DNA of 64,000 bases. Source: Lepidodermella squamata (taxonomy: Eukaryota; Gastrotricha). The notes below the pieces were generated by a model. The model did not search any database. It was not told the origin of the DNA and was given only the letters and a program-made list of their open reading frames with translations. Positions 43,090 through 53,826 of this stretch are shown in pieces (position 1 is the first letter of the stretch; each line of letters opens with the position of its first letter). Location of the stretch: the NCBI GenBank assembly GCA_047495785.1, contig JBLDXI010000024.1, forward strand, positions 806,001 through 870,000, in the 5' to 3' direction. The translations under genes and the position numbers were made by a program.

Positions 43090-43543
43090 TTGAGTATTAC
43101 AGTAAAGGTAGCGCAGTAACGCGCAACATTTTGTACTCAAGGATTGTCTTGTTATAGTGCGATTTTACAAAAAAGGTTATGCAATTGAGAATGGACGTGC
43201 ATGAGCCTATTCTGACAAAGGACTTAAGTATAAAAAGTTCAATTAATTTAATTTCCTTATTAATATATTATTAATTATTATTTAATTTAATCGATTTATT
43301 AATTTATTATTAATTTATCAATTTTTTTGACATTTTTTAATTAAATGACCTGCTTTTATTATACCTATTATTTTCTATGAATAATTCTTTATTTGCGTTG
43401 GAGCCTCATCGATAAAGAAAAACTACCAAGAACTAAGAATGAAGCTGCGATAAAAATCTGAGATAAGTCAACTGAGTTTTTCGAGATACGGAGTGACACA
43501 ATCCACGCCTATGATTTCTTTTATTATATTATTTTTATGAACC
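43090..43543. other. Intergenic, very AT-rich
   Basis: The stretch at 43235-43340 is almost only A and T. No gene was seen. Confidence 0.45.
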
Positions 43544-44455
43544 ATGAACAATAATGCAGACTTAATAAAAGCTGCTGAAAGTTACACAGTAGATGATCGG
43601 CAATTCGCGAGACGGCAAAATTTCAGTGTGCCGATAGAAAATGCGCCGGTTGCTTACAACGTCGGCTATGGGACATCTCTACCTCAAGTTCTCGAAAATC
43701 CGAGCCAGCGCATTTTAGCAGCACAAGACATTTCGGCAGCACAAGACCATAGAGTGGCTGGGCAGCGAAAATTACGTATTCGAAAATGCATTGAATTTCT
43801 CATTTTAACGGTAAACAAATCATGATAACTAATTCAGTTTGTTAAATTTTGGCGATTTCAAGATTCTAGATTCGGCCCTTCTAGTCGTAGCCTGTCAATT
43901 TGTGACGTGCAAATTCGAGGAGGTTCAGCCGCATAACAACAGCAACTCCTCGAACACAACAATTCTGGGGCTTGCCGATGAATACATTGATTATTTTCGA
44001 TATTCGCCCACACCTCTTCCACTCATAACGGCTTGCCTGTTGTTACCAATTGATATTGTGGTATTTTTCGTCTATCTCTGCCGGCGGCCGATAGGCTCTG
44101 AAGTTGGAACAGCTCTCAATGTGGTAAGATTTTTGAAATTCCTGAAATTTTCGAATTTCGAGAATTTTTTGTATCAAGGCCGAATCAGCCCTTGGCTACG
44201 GCGCTATCGCATGCACGTTGTTCATGTTGCCCGTGGTTATGGGTGTCCTTTACGAAACTTCGGACAATAAAAAAATCACCGGCTGCAGCGTAACATCCTT
44301 CGACCTACTCATGACCTACTACATCATCTGCCTGGTATGTGAATCTCTTTTATTTCGCGGAAAATCTGAGGTTCAATTTTTTGCAGTGCATTGTTGTTGC
44401 GATCGTCATAGTTCGGATTTATCGCTGTCGGACTTACCCTAGAGCAAAGGATTAG
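43544..44455 (+). CDS. Multi-helix membrane protein, unknown
   Basis: Four exons: 43544-43810, 43863-44123, 44179-44334 and 44387-44455, giving 250 residues. The first exon is polar (a cytoplasmic tail of about 80 residues); the C-terminal part has about four helices: FLILTILDSALLVVACQF, PLITACLLLPIDIVVFFVYL, GAIACTLFMLPVVMGVL and YYIICLCIVVAIVIVRIY. The first loop carries the glycosylation sites NSS and NTT. The acceptor at 43862 was chosen over one at 43837 because only it keeps the hydrophobic frame. This resembles a tetraspan topology, but no tetraspanin Cys motif is present. Confidence 0.6.
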
Positions 44456-44636
44456 CACCTGATTTTTTCGAAATTTTTAACGTTATTAAATAAAATATTT
44501 GATTCGACGATGAAGCGAGGTTTTAATTTCCATGACGAATTCTGAGTTAATTAGCATATTATAGCGATACCATTGCGCGATGTTAAATTAATGATGAGAC
44601 CAATTGCCACTCATTGATTTTTATTTCGACAAAAAA

Positions 44637-46263
44637 ATGGCGTTTAATTTTATTTTGGTGTTGATTTTGTCTACTGCGGCCGCCGCGTTAGCTTCCGAGC
44701 AGCCAGCCGACGGAACAAACGACATTTTACAGAGCTGGAATGCCGTGCCAGCGACCGATATTTGCATGGCGAACAGCCAAGTTCGGGACAGACGCGACGT
44801 TTACCCAGACCCGGCCGACTGCCACCAGTACATCCAGTGCTTCTACCTTAACGAAACTCTCGCCGTCGGAATTCGCCGACTCTGCCCGGCCGGCACCTTC
44901 TGGCGCGAGATGGTTGCAGCCTGTCTGCCAGAAGGCCCAGCTCAATGTTCCGACTACTGCATGAACAACGACACTGTCCAGGCGAAAGGCTGTTACGCTG
45001 GGCCTGGCTGCCGGCAGTACTTCACCTGCTCCCACGGCGCTAGCTATGCAATGTGCTGCCCTGATGGCACGGAATTCGACGCCGCAACTTGCAGCTGCGA
45101 GAATTCGGAAACGTGCACCGAACCGTGCCGAATTCAATCATCCGCGCCCGAGACGACAACGGTCAAGCCGTCGCAAATGATGAATGATACTGTTTGCCAG
45201 GACTCGTGGGGCACGTACCTATCCATCGTTCCGAATGAACCTAGCGCGTTTCGAATGATCGATGGCTCTGAGACAACGTACCCGGTCATGTACTGCCCGA
45301 ATGGTCTTGGCTTCGATTTGTCAAGCTGTGCCTGTAGCATAGTTCTGGAGGGCAATCTTCAAAGCAGTGTTGGCCCTCAGGAGAGCCGTCGGGCGATTCT
45401 TTACCTGCCATTCGATAGTGATACGGCTGATCACTCAACGCAGCGGTTTTACACGTCGCTGTACGATGGCGCTGACCGCGATGCGAGCACGGCTGCAGAA
45501 GGTTCTGGTTCATTGAACACAAATGGCGGCTTTCTGTCGGTTCCAGGCTTGAAAAATTACGACAGTGGAAACGCAGGGTCATGGTGCGCATTTTTCAAGT
45601 GAGTTTCAAACATTTCGATTTCCATAAAATTTTATTATTTTAATTTAATTAAATTTATTAACTCTTTTTAAAATTTAAAATTTTATTAATTAATTTTAAT
45701 TTTAATTCAATTTTTTTCAGAATGCAGGGAAATACCTGCACCTCGCCCCAGGCAATTTTGTCGAACAACATGGATCCTCGTTCTAAGGACTACACGTTTT
45801 CTATGGGTGTTCGGCCTGAAAACACGTTTGTTGGCCGGATCCACTTGGCCCAGCCGGGAAATCAAGATAAGACCATTCGAACTCAAATCACTGGAACGAG
45901 ACCCGATGGCTGGAATCACGCTTGCATGGTTTTCGATGGCAACCATTTGCAGTTATGGCTGAATGGGGTAAATTAAATTAATTAATTAAAATTTAAATTT
46001 AATTTACTAATTTATTTAATATTTCTTTTATTAATTTATGAATTTTAATATATTTTCAGGAAATGAAGGAGCAGGTGGACGGTGGCGGGTACATGTGGAT
46101 TTCTCATGCTCCAGTCATGGTTGGCTTTGACCCAGCCGTCTCACCTTTCCGAGGCAACATCGACGAGGTGCTGATCACAACTTTCGCGATGACCGCTCGC
46201 GAGGTTGAAGCTCACCGAAATGGCGATCGTGAATTTCTGCGACAGCGTGGATTTTTCGAATGA
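44637..46263 (+). CDS. Secreted chitin-binding (peritrophin/CBM14) plus laminin-G-like protein
   Basis: Three exons: 44637-45598, 45721-45967 and 46060-46263, giving 470 residues. A signal peptide (about 1-19) is followed by a first CBM14 domain (residues about 39-108) with the pattern CxxxxxQVRDRRDVYPDPADC, HQYIQCFYLNE and CPAGTFWRE. A second Cys-rich domain (about 112-165; CMNNDTVQAKGCYAGPGCRQYF) and a weaker third (about 190-245) follow. The C-terminal 210 residues form a concanavalin/laminin-G-like sandwich: ILYLPFDSDTADHS, GWNHACMVFDGN, LQLWLNG and RGNIDEVLIT. The likely role is in cuticle or gut-lining matrix, binding chitin and another glycan or protein. AATAAA is near 46316. Confidence 0.85.
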
Positions 46264-46395
46264 AAATGCCCTACATTTGACAGCTATAAATCGCATTATT
46301 TTTTGAACAACGAGAAATAAATTATCAGCTATATTTTACTACAACAATTTAATTACAATTCGAAGTGATTTTTTATTTCAAAAATTCGATAGCAA

Positions 46396-47427
46396 TCAAT
46401 AGCGTTTTGATCTACGATGACTCAAATAATAAGGATCCATAACCGGGCGTATGTCTTTGGTCGGAAACAGCTTCTGAACCGTGATGCTGAAAGAGAAGCT
46501 CGCCATGATAAAAGCCGTAAAACCATTCATCACGCCAATTGCCGCGTAATTAATCGCTGAAAATTGCGCCACCTCAAAATTTGAGTTCATGCGAGGAAAA
46601 ATTCGAATCAGCAAAAACGACATGGCTGAAACAGATAATGTCGTCCACCATAAATTGACGAGTTCGCAATATTTTCCTCGAGTTCGGTAGATTTTTCCGT
46701 TATTTCTTGCTGATTTCGAGAAATAAATACCAGGTAGACATAGCGCCATTCCAATCAATGATAAAACAAAAGCGGGCATGATTACAGAGTTGAATGAAAA
46801 TCTCGAAGAAATATCAAGTTCCAGGGCCAATAAATCGCTGAAATTAAGAATTGCAATTAATGACCCGGAGAATACTGAGATCAGCAAAATGAAGTGAGGT
46901 AGAATGAAACGTTGTGATGAGCTGATTGTTGTAAAAACCGCGGCAAATCGTCGAAAAATCAAGACAATAACTAGAGCAACACCTCTCCCGACAGCCATCG
47001 TAGCAGCTAAGGCGATTAGCGTCGAATTTTTGAAGTCAAGAGTTCGGAAAAATGGCCCGAATTTTAGGGTTAGCGCAATAATCAGAGCGCATGAAATGAC
47101 GGCATCGATTGCGGCTGAGTAAAATTCGAAATCGGAGAAGGCAAGCGCGAGGAGGCTGGCACCAAAGCCGAATCCAACGATCGCATAGCCTGAAACAATT
47201 AGAGAGCTGGTGAATTGATGGCAGATTGCTGTCATCTCGACGCTGCTGATATTTCGAACTTGGCCGAGTGCCTGGCAAGAGTCGGTCGTTACTGACGACG
47301 GAGCGACGAGGAAACTGGCGCCGAAAAACAGTGTGAGAAGTAGGGAACAGGTAGCAAAACTAGCTGTTAACTGATCAGGATAAATCTTGACGACTTCGTA
47401 GTCCTGAATTTCCCATCCCGATGGCAT
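46396..47427 (-). CDS. 8-transmembrane protein of the local family
   Basis: A single exon of 343 residues starting MPSGWEIQDYE. It has eight helices in the 4+4 plan. The first loop has Cys (SCQALG, AICHQF). Before helix 7 the sequence CELVNLWWTTLSVSAM carries the N-x-W-W motif that marks helix 3 or 7 in the other members. It lies alone here, tail to tail with the chitin-binding gene, about 130 bp between stops, and far from the 17-27 kb cluster, so family members are scattered on one strand. No known transporter signature was seen. Confidence 0.7.
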   Translation of the reverse strand: MPSGWEIQDYEVVKIYPDQLTASFATCSLLLTLFFGASFLVAPSSVTTDSCQALGQVRNISSVEMTAICHQFTSSLIVSGYAIVGFGFGASLLALAFSDFEFYSAAIDAVISCALIIALTLKFGPFFRTLDFKNSTLIALAATMAVGRGVALVIVLIFRRFAAVFTTISSSQRFILPHFILLISVFSGSLIAILNFSDLLALELDISSRFSFNSVIMPAFVLSLIGMALCLPGIYFSKSARNNGKIYRTRGKYCELVNLWWTTLSVSAMSFLLIRIFPRMNSNFEVAQFSAINYAAIGVMNGFTAFIMASFSFSITVQKLFPTKDIRPVMDPYYLSHRRSKRY

Positions 47428-48641
47428 TATGCTTAAAACCTAAATTTCAAACGGATCGCGTTTAGCAATAGGGAAATCGATGAAAAATCAAGGTAAAATG
47501 TGTAATAATCAAATTTTAATAGTGCAAGTTTTTTGTTCGTTAATCTTTGCTTGTTTTCGGCGTGGTTGGAAGCGCCACGCGATCTCACCACTAATAAACA
47601 AAATGGCCACACCTCGCACGATGGGTCAGCGAAAACACTGTCTGTGCGTAATGATTAATGATCCGAGAAAACAGCTCGAAAATGTGTTGTTATCAAAATA
47701 TTTGTTTACAGTATCATCTTCTCATCAAGCATTGACTGTAGCGTGGGGCAGTGTTGAAATGGGGTAAAATTTCGACTTCGCGAATTTTTAGCAGAAGAAG
47801 CTACATAGGTAATTCAACATAGCATTCGCTATAGATCTCTCTTCGAAGATTGCAAAGGAAAAAACGAAGATGAGGAAGCTTTCACAGTAATGAAATCGAT
47901 GAGAAACTCGAATTGGGTTAATTTGAATTACAGCTAAGAAAAAAAAAGCGCAAGAGAAATTAGTTCATGTTTTCAACCTTGTGTTTTTAATCGATTTATC
48001 TCATTAATTGCTTTGCAGGGAAATTCCATGTCGATTCGAACGGCGACCTAACCATGTTGAGTACTCTAAAAACTAATAATAATAATTTCAGAACATTATG
48101 ACGCGAACGAGTAATAAAAAGCATCATCTTCATGCACGAACTGGCACGCTTAACCTGTAAATAAGGAATCTACTTCAGAATCTGCTTCGAAATTAAAAAT
48201 TGCGCTTCTATAAAACCTCGGAAATCCTGATCCCTTTATCGGCCACACAAAGAGATGGCGAAAAGGCAAAGTCTATAAGGTTCCGTTAATTGATTTTACA
48301 ATTCCTTACTCTGCTCCTTCCGATGATTAGGTGTTCCCCATTTATGTTCATTTCATATAAGATTCTTGAATATCGGTTATCGGCGCGATGCTGTTATCTT
48401 TTTATGAATACAAAGAGTCTTTACGGACTTCTGGTACGATTGTTGGCGGAAGGGCGCTTTATTGCCCTATTAAAATTCCTAATTATTCGGAATCGCTGAG
48501 AAGAGTGCGTTTCGAAAAATATAATTAATCGATTTCACCAACATATAAACCCGGAAAAATCAGCTGAATACATCATCAATCGCACTTTCGCAGTTATTCG
48601 ATCTCATCTTCACTCGCAAGCATTTCGACGTTGCTCTGAAA
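47428..48641. other. Intergenic, 1.2 kb
   Basis: Short open frames at 47480 and 48290 lack coding character. A TATA-like ATATAAAC near 48543 precedes the next gene. Confidence 0.45.
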
Positions 48642-49257
48642 ATGAAATTTTCATCATTCGCCACCCTTTGCCTAGTCTCCGCCATCGTTATCATTGCTAC
48701 GTTGGCTAGCCAAGCTTCTGGTATTACTTAAGAGTAGTCATCTCCAGGTTTTTATGTTAATGATCTTCTTTTTTTCTAAAGCTGGTGAACGGCCGCGTCA
48801 TCGAGGCGTAGATTTGCGCAAAATGCACAAGGAAATTTTCAAGTCGTCGGAGAGTAAAGAACCAAGCCGCCCCCGTCAACCGAAACGCCACGTCCGCATC
48901 CGCCATTTCCCGACCAAGGACAGCAAATCGAAGCAGCGGGACAGCAAGCCTAAGAACAAGCGCCGTCATCAAGAAAAGCCGAAGAAGCAGCAGCACCGCC
49001 CGGCGTCATCGGCCAGCCATAGCGGCAGCTGGGACCACCGCCAGCAGCGTCACCACGACAAGAACAAGAACCGCAACGTCAACATCATCAAGATGAAGCC
49101 GTACTTCAACAAGCCGCACCACAACAAGCACCACGGACCAGCCTTCCACCAGCCGTACCCGTGGTACCCCCACTACTTCCCCAAGTCTACTCCAGCTCCA
49201 ACTCCGATGGGTTCGGCTGGGTTCCAGCCAATTCGCTTCCCATTTTTCATCCAATAA
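48642..49257 (+). CDS. Basic, His/Lys/Pro-rich secreted protein
   Basis: Two exons, 48642-48720 and 48782-49257, giving 184 residues. A signal peptide (ATLCLVSAIVIIATLASQAS) is coded by exon 1. The mature protein is strongly basic: repeated Lys/Arg clusters with Gln and His (RQPKRHVRIRHFPTK, KKQQHRPASS), then an Asn/His/Lys-rich middle (NKPHHNKHHGP) and a Pro/Tyr-rich end (YPWYPHYFPKS). It has no Cys. Composition suggests an extracellular matrix, metal-binding or antimicrobial role, but no family was recognised. Third-position C and G bias in exon 2 differs from its neighbours. The stop overlaps an AATAAA. Confidence 0.65.
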
Positions 49258-49393
49258 AAACTTGATATTGGCTGATAACTAAACTGAAAAGCAGATAATT
49301 TATCCTAAAAGTGTCTGTCTCGATTGCAAAATAAAAACATAATTTATCTTGAATTCCGAACCAAGTTTTATTGATTTAAATCACGTTTAAATG

Positions 49394-50218
49394 TCAATTA
49401 TTCGAATCTGTTTCCGCTAGCCGGTTCGATGTATCGCCGTAGTATTCATGAATTATTACAGATGTTGTTCTCTTGACCAATTTTCCATCAGAGGGCTTCT
49501 GGCTGCCAAGCAGTGGGGATCGAGTCAAACTTTCAATTACTTCCTCTTGATTATTGGAATCGGTTGATTTTTGATCGGCGACAGAAATTGGCTGGAAACT
49601 ATTTGGTCTTGTTATCGGCTTCTTATCGGGTTTACTTTCCCCATCTTTTTCAGGTGATGTGATTGATGGGATTGACGGCACGCCGTAAATACTCGCGGCA
49701 ACATTCACAGCGACGCCAACGAGCCGTGGTACAGCGGTTAGTAAAGTCTTAGCCAAGCCAGCGAAAAATTCGATGAGACGACCTTCGACTCCTTCAATTT
49801 CTTGATAAACGCAATCCAGCACTACTTTGCACTCAATTTCAGCTGAACTAGCCCATTCGGATAGATTATTCCTGTAAAAAATTAATTTAAATTTTTTAAT
49901 AATAGGTGAATAAAAATTAATTTACAAATCATCGTATTTAAGGTGGTCGAATTGAGCTATTTTGTCTAGGTTTAAAATCAAAATTCTCGCATCGCTTGAG
50001 AGCTGATTGAAAACCGCGCGAAGTTTTGGTGGAATTTCCAACTCGTCATCGTTCAGCAGCTCATCGAGCCGTTTGTGAACCTGTCGAGCGGCGTGGGCCA
50101 GTTCATTCCGCTGCGCCTGATTGTCCGGATGTTGTTCAACGGCGCGTAACAAGTGGTGAAATTGCTCGAGTGGCCGTTGAATGCGTTTCTTCAAGACTTT
50201 GCCTAGAGAGCTTCCCAT
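49394..50218 (-). CDS. Unknown intracellular protein with possible N-myristoylation
   Basis: Two exons, 49926-50218 and 49394-49871, giving 256 residues. The open frame extends upstream, but the ATG at 50218 gives MGSSLGKVLKKR, matching the N-myristoylation pattern (Gly2, Ser5 or 6, basic residues after). A helical, His/Gln-rich first half (PLEQFHHLLRAVEQH, QVHKRLDELLNDDELE) is followed by an amphipathic segment (LIEFFAGLAKTLLTAVPRLVGVAVN) and a Ser/Pro/Lys-rich disordered tail. It could sit on the inner face of a membrane. No family was recognised. Confidence 0.5.
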
Positions 50219-50369
50219 CGCAATGAAAAAATGCACGATATAGATAACAGGTATATTATACACTCGATTTTTTTCTTTAATGGCAACATGGTGATTACTA
50301 CAGCGCATCCGATTTTTTGTTTTTCTCGTGTGTAACGAATGTTCGAGAAAGAACTGATGCTTCATATGC

Positions 50370-51093
50370 TCATTTGATTGACATCAAATCAGGCCTAGCA
50401 CTTTTTGCTACTCGAAAGTCGGTATAGCTGTTATTAAGGCTGCAATCTATCCTAGCCATTGAAGATTGAGATTTTCGAACGCCAGTCGAAAATAACTGGC
50501 TTAGACGTCGGGGTGAAGCTAATGCGGGCATCGTGGCTTGTTGGCTCTTTTCTGGCTCATCCACTTGGAGTTTGATTTTGCGTATTTTTGCAGATCTTGC
50601 CCTATTCAGCATTTCGTACTTTTTAACACGCACAAGTTCCAATGAATCATCAGCCTTGCAATAACAGTCGGTGCAATGAGACTCCCATTCCTCTCCAATC
50701 GGCACTGTCGACGCTCGATGTATGATTTTCCGTTCTTCCAAATCGGGAATATAGCCATCCTTAAATGTAAAATTTTATTTTAAGGAAGAATGATTTTTCT
50801 TAAATAACCCTTGTCATGTGCGATGTTGATGAAATGTGTCGCTCTAGATTTCTCTCCATTTCCCTCAGCCGAATAGCAGAATTTAGGTCATCCCTGCGTT
50901 GTTTTAAGGTCAGACGTTTGACCTCGTCGGCTAATGACTTGTTCAAATGCTCACTCCTAGCAGCACGGTACAATAAATTATACCTCTGCGAATTGTGGCT
51001 GAAAGGCTTCGGCAGCGGCCATATTTCTAAGAACAAACTCTTGAAAAATGTATCTTCAGATAAACGCTTCGAAAAAACAGGCACAGAAGACAT
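50370..51093 (-). CDS. Unknown basic, helix-rich protein
   Basis: Two exons, 50809-51093 and 50370-50759, joined in frame by a 49 bp intron, giving 224 residues. Exon 1 has a predicted long helix rich in Arg, Leu and Glu (EVKRLTLKQRRDDLNSAIRL, REMERNLERHI). Exon 2 has a short Cys cluster (HCTDCYC) and a Lys/Arg-rich helix (ARSAKIRKIKLQV), ending in a Ser-rich tail. The same strand and close spacing link it with the preceding gene at 49394-50218, about 150 bp apart, so the two may be expressed together. No family was recognised. Confidence 0.45.
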
Positions 51094-51171
51094 TGAAAAT
51101 ATAACAAATGGGTGAGATTTATTTGTATGAGAGAGATCAAAAGCTTTGACATCAATAATTAATAAAGTTTT

Positions 51172-51924
51172 TTAAAATTTCGTGTCGCAAGCGCTGCAAA
51201 AATTCGCGAATATTAAGGCTGCTACGGCGAGAATGCCGCTGATGAGGCAGGCGATCAAGCGGAACGCCTCCTCTTTTCCGATAAAGTCGCTCGTCTCCCA
51301 GGAGATGCCCGTCACAGTGGCATACCACGCAAGGTTCAGGAACGCCGCGAAAAAGCTCGCCAAACACGCGAAATAATACGTTCTTTTCGTAGCTTTCGGC
51401 GGAATCCGAAGCGATAAAATAATGGCGGGAATGCCGTGGGCACAGGTAAGTAGTATCGAAGCGATCCCAGGCAATAACTGCGACAAACCACTCAAACGAC
51501 GCGCATCCTCCATCCTTTTGATTGTTTGACTAAAGTTAAACGGCGAAGACAAATTTTGAGGATTATTAACCGAAGGAGTTGTCACGTATTTGTTCTGAAA
51601 TTTCTTGACGGCTGCGAGGAACGGCGTTGCGTTGCTGTTAATCGAAGCGCTGCCTGTTTCGACGCTGAAAAGAGCCAGGCAGACTAGAACAACGAGGCAC
51701 GTGACTGAGACTGAGACAGCGTTTTGTTGCAGAACCGCCATTTTGATATTAGGCACAATTTCGACGTCTTCAGCGGTGAAAATTTCGACCTGGGGCACAT
51801 GGCCGTTTTTATGGATGCTGTTCAAACTTTGCGCCAAGTTGGTGTTGTAGCCGGCCAGTTGATTCTCCTGCCGAACTTCAACTATCTCAGGCGATTGAAT
51901 TATCCGACCTTCGGCCGAAAACAT
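51172..51924 (-). CDS. 4-transmembrane protein, half-unit of the 8TM family
   Basis: The ATG at 51924 opens 250 residues; the frame runs further up without a convincing start. A polar N-tail of about 65 residues is followed by four helices: SVSVTCLVVLVCLALFSV, LLPGIASILLTCAHGIPAII, YFACLASFFAAFLNLAWYAT and FRLIACLISGILAVAALIFA. The loop after helix 1 is long with an NLS glycosylation site. The third helix ends in NLAWYAT, the family motif. It starts 50 bp after the stop of the next gene (51975-52589); I found no in-phase intron that would fuse the two, so they may be neighbouring 4TM genes or a bicistronic pair. Confidence 0.6.
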   Translation of the reverse strand: MFSAEGRIIQSPEIVEVRQENQLAGYNTNLAQSLNSIHKNGHVPQVEIFTAEDVEIVPNIKMAVLQQNAVSVSVTCLVVLVCLALFSVETGSASINSNATPFLAAVKKFQNKYVTTPSVNNPQNLSSPFNFSQTIKRMEDARRLSGLSQLLPGIASILLTCAHGIPAIILSLRIPPKATKRTYYFACLASFFAAFLNLAWYATVTGISWETSDFIGKEEAFRLIACLISGILAVAALIFANFCSACDTKF

Positions 51925-51974
51925 TATAAAAAATCTAAAAAAACCCAGAAAAATAATGAAAAAATCGTGATTTA

Positions 51975-52589
51975 TTATAGGCAAATAAGCCCGACTATAT
52001 CGCAAATCATTAAGATGGCGATGATTATTGAGACCATCAAACAAGGATATTCTTTGCTGTAACTGACACTCATTTGCAAGGTGTCCCAATCGTACCAATG
52101 CATCGCAGCTTCAGTTGCATGCCAAACGAGGTTAGACCCACACAGGATTGCAATCATTAAAATCGCAGATTTACTCGCCCCTTCCGGCCCGAATGGCTCT
52201 GACCTGACGATGGTCAGTCCTATAGCTGGGAGTCCGAGACATAGGCAGATGATGATGCTCGTCGAGGCGAGTATCATCTCGCGAACCGCGCTGTTTCGTT
52301 CGAACCGCATTACGGCGCAGACTAGGGTAAAATTTGGATCGTCAGCCATTTCTTTCAAGGTTGAGGCTGGGCACACTTGGTCGTAGGCGCTGATGGCACC
52401 TGCACTAACGGCGAAGTAGACTAGAGCGAAGCAGAAAACGGCACTGAATGACGCGACGGTTAACGCTAAGATAGCATTGTCCCGGCGGGTTCGAAATGCG
52501 AAAATCTTCGAGCTAGCTCGCGTTTTACGCTTGACTTCAGGCGGCGCCTCTTCGATGCCAAACTCACTCTCGCTTTCGAATGAACTCAT
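51975..52589 (-). CDS. 4-transmembrane protein, half-unit of the 8TM family
   Basis: The ATG at 52589 gives 204 residues (the frame goes 12 bases further without an ATG). An acidic then basic N-tail (VKRKTRASSK) is followed by four helices: LALTVASFSAVFCFALVYFA, IILASTSIIICLCLGLPAI, AILMIAILCGSNLVWHATEA and CLMVSIIIAILMICDIVGLI. The loop after helix 1 has two Cys (QVCPAST, LVCAV). The third helix ends in NLVWHAT, directly comparable with ALWHAL in the 17474 protein. It is upstream of the 51172 gene on the same strand. Whether the pair works as one 4+4 unit assembled from two chains is an open idea. Confidence 0.62.
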   Translation of the reverse strand: MSSFESESEFGIEEAPPEVKRKTRASSKIFAFRTRRDNAILALTVASFSAVFCFALVYFAVSAGAISAYDQVCPASTLKEMADDPNFTLVCAVMRFERNSAVREMILASTSIIICLCLGLPAIGLTIVRSEPFGPEGASKSAILMIAILCGSNLVWHATEAAMHWYDWDTLQMSVSYSKEYPCLMVSIIIAILMICDIVGLICL

Positions 52590-53826
52590 TTCAAATTTCA
52601 ATTATAATTATGATTTTTTTTGATAGAGACGAGATGACCTTACCACTCCACCTCTAGGTGCTGTATTTGTTTTGGCGGGTAATTTTCCAACGCCGTGATG
52701 TGATTCATTTTCCATTTAGCATAAAGTCAACACGGGCGAAAAGCACGGCATACCAGTAAATACAAAATAGCGAGTTGATAACTGTGGTACAAAGCAAATA
52801 AAGCATGGAAATTTACTGACTTGCGGGTAAAATTATTATCATAACATATGAAAAATGAACTCAGGCGAGAGTATGAAAAAGTTAGATTATGTCACATGCG
52901 CGGAAGCTCATCGAAATAAAGTTGATATAATGGCTAAAACTGTTTAACAACCAGGGCCGACAAGTAATTGAAATGAGTCACAATCTAATTATTGAAATTT
53001 AGAAATTCAAATGTGGGTCATTCCAAGTCAATACGACCGAGATTCAAAATCGACCACATTTTCTCGGCAAAAGTCATATAATATCGGGATACAATTATGA
53101 TGAAAGATCCAAATGGGCATGCGTCTTATATCATCTAGCACCTCGGTAACGATTCCTAGTATGATATTTCAAATTCCGAAGGTCGTAGGGAAAGTAGCTA
53201 CTTAGCCCCCTCCCCATTCTCCCCTCCATCGCATCATGTTTCGCGATGATCTATGAACACTCGGGTTGGGCCGTCAGTCGAACTGAAGATCCATTTAACA
53301 GGCAACTTCAGTGAATTTTGGCTGAAGTAGGATCCTCGAGGTACGTTGGGTACGTTTGGGAATTTTCAGCCCCGAATTTCCCTGACTAAAGAGTCCCCCT
53401 AAGGTTTTTTTGGGGTTTCTTGCCTGGACCTCTCAAGGTAATATGGACCTGAACCTCCTGTACTTAAGACACTGTCCTAAACGCTCTTCCGTTTTAGCTA
53501 TCGAAGCTGTTTGAGCTGAAACCTCCGCAATGTAGCCGAGAGCTAACTTTTTGACCTTTCGCGAAGAATTCTTGAGAAATTGACATCCACAATACATTTT
53601 GAAATGTTCAACACCAGCTTTGAAAGTACAATAAGCAAAGTTCGAGTCACGACTTTAGCATTTGCATCAAATTTATTGCGGGAATTCCTGCACCTTGTAA
53701 ACTTATTAACATACACCAGTGTATAGCATCTACAAGTATCTAACTTCTAGGGCTTCTCTGCGGTTAGATAAAACTGTCAATTCTCCATTGAAGGGCTGCA
53801 GTTTAGTTGTTGTTAGGGGGAGGAAT
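52590..53826. other. Intergenic, 1.2 kb
   Basis: No supported gene. Open frames entering at 53719 on the plus strand are antisense to the next gene. Confidence 0.45.
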
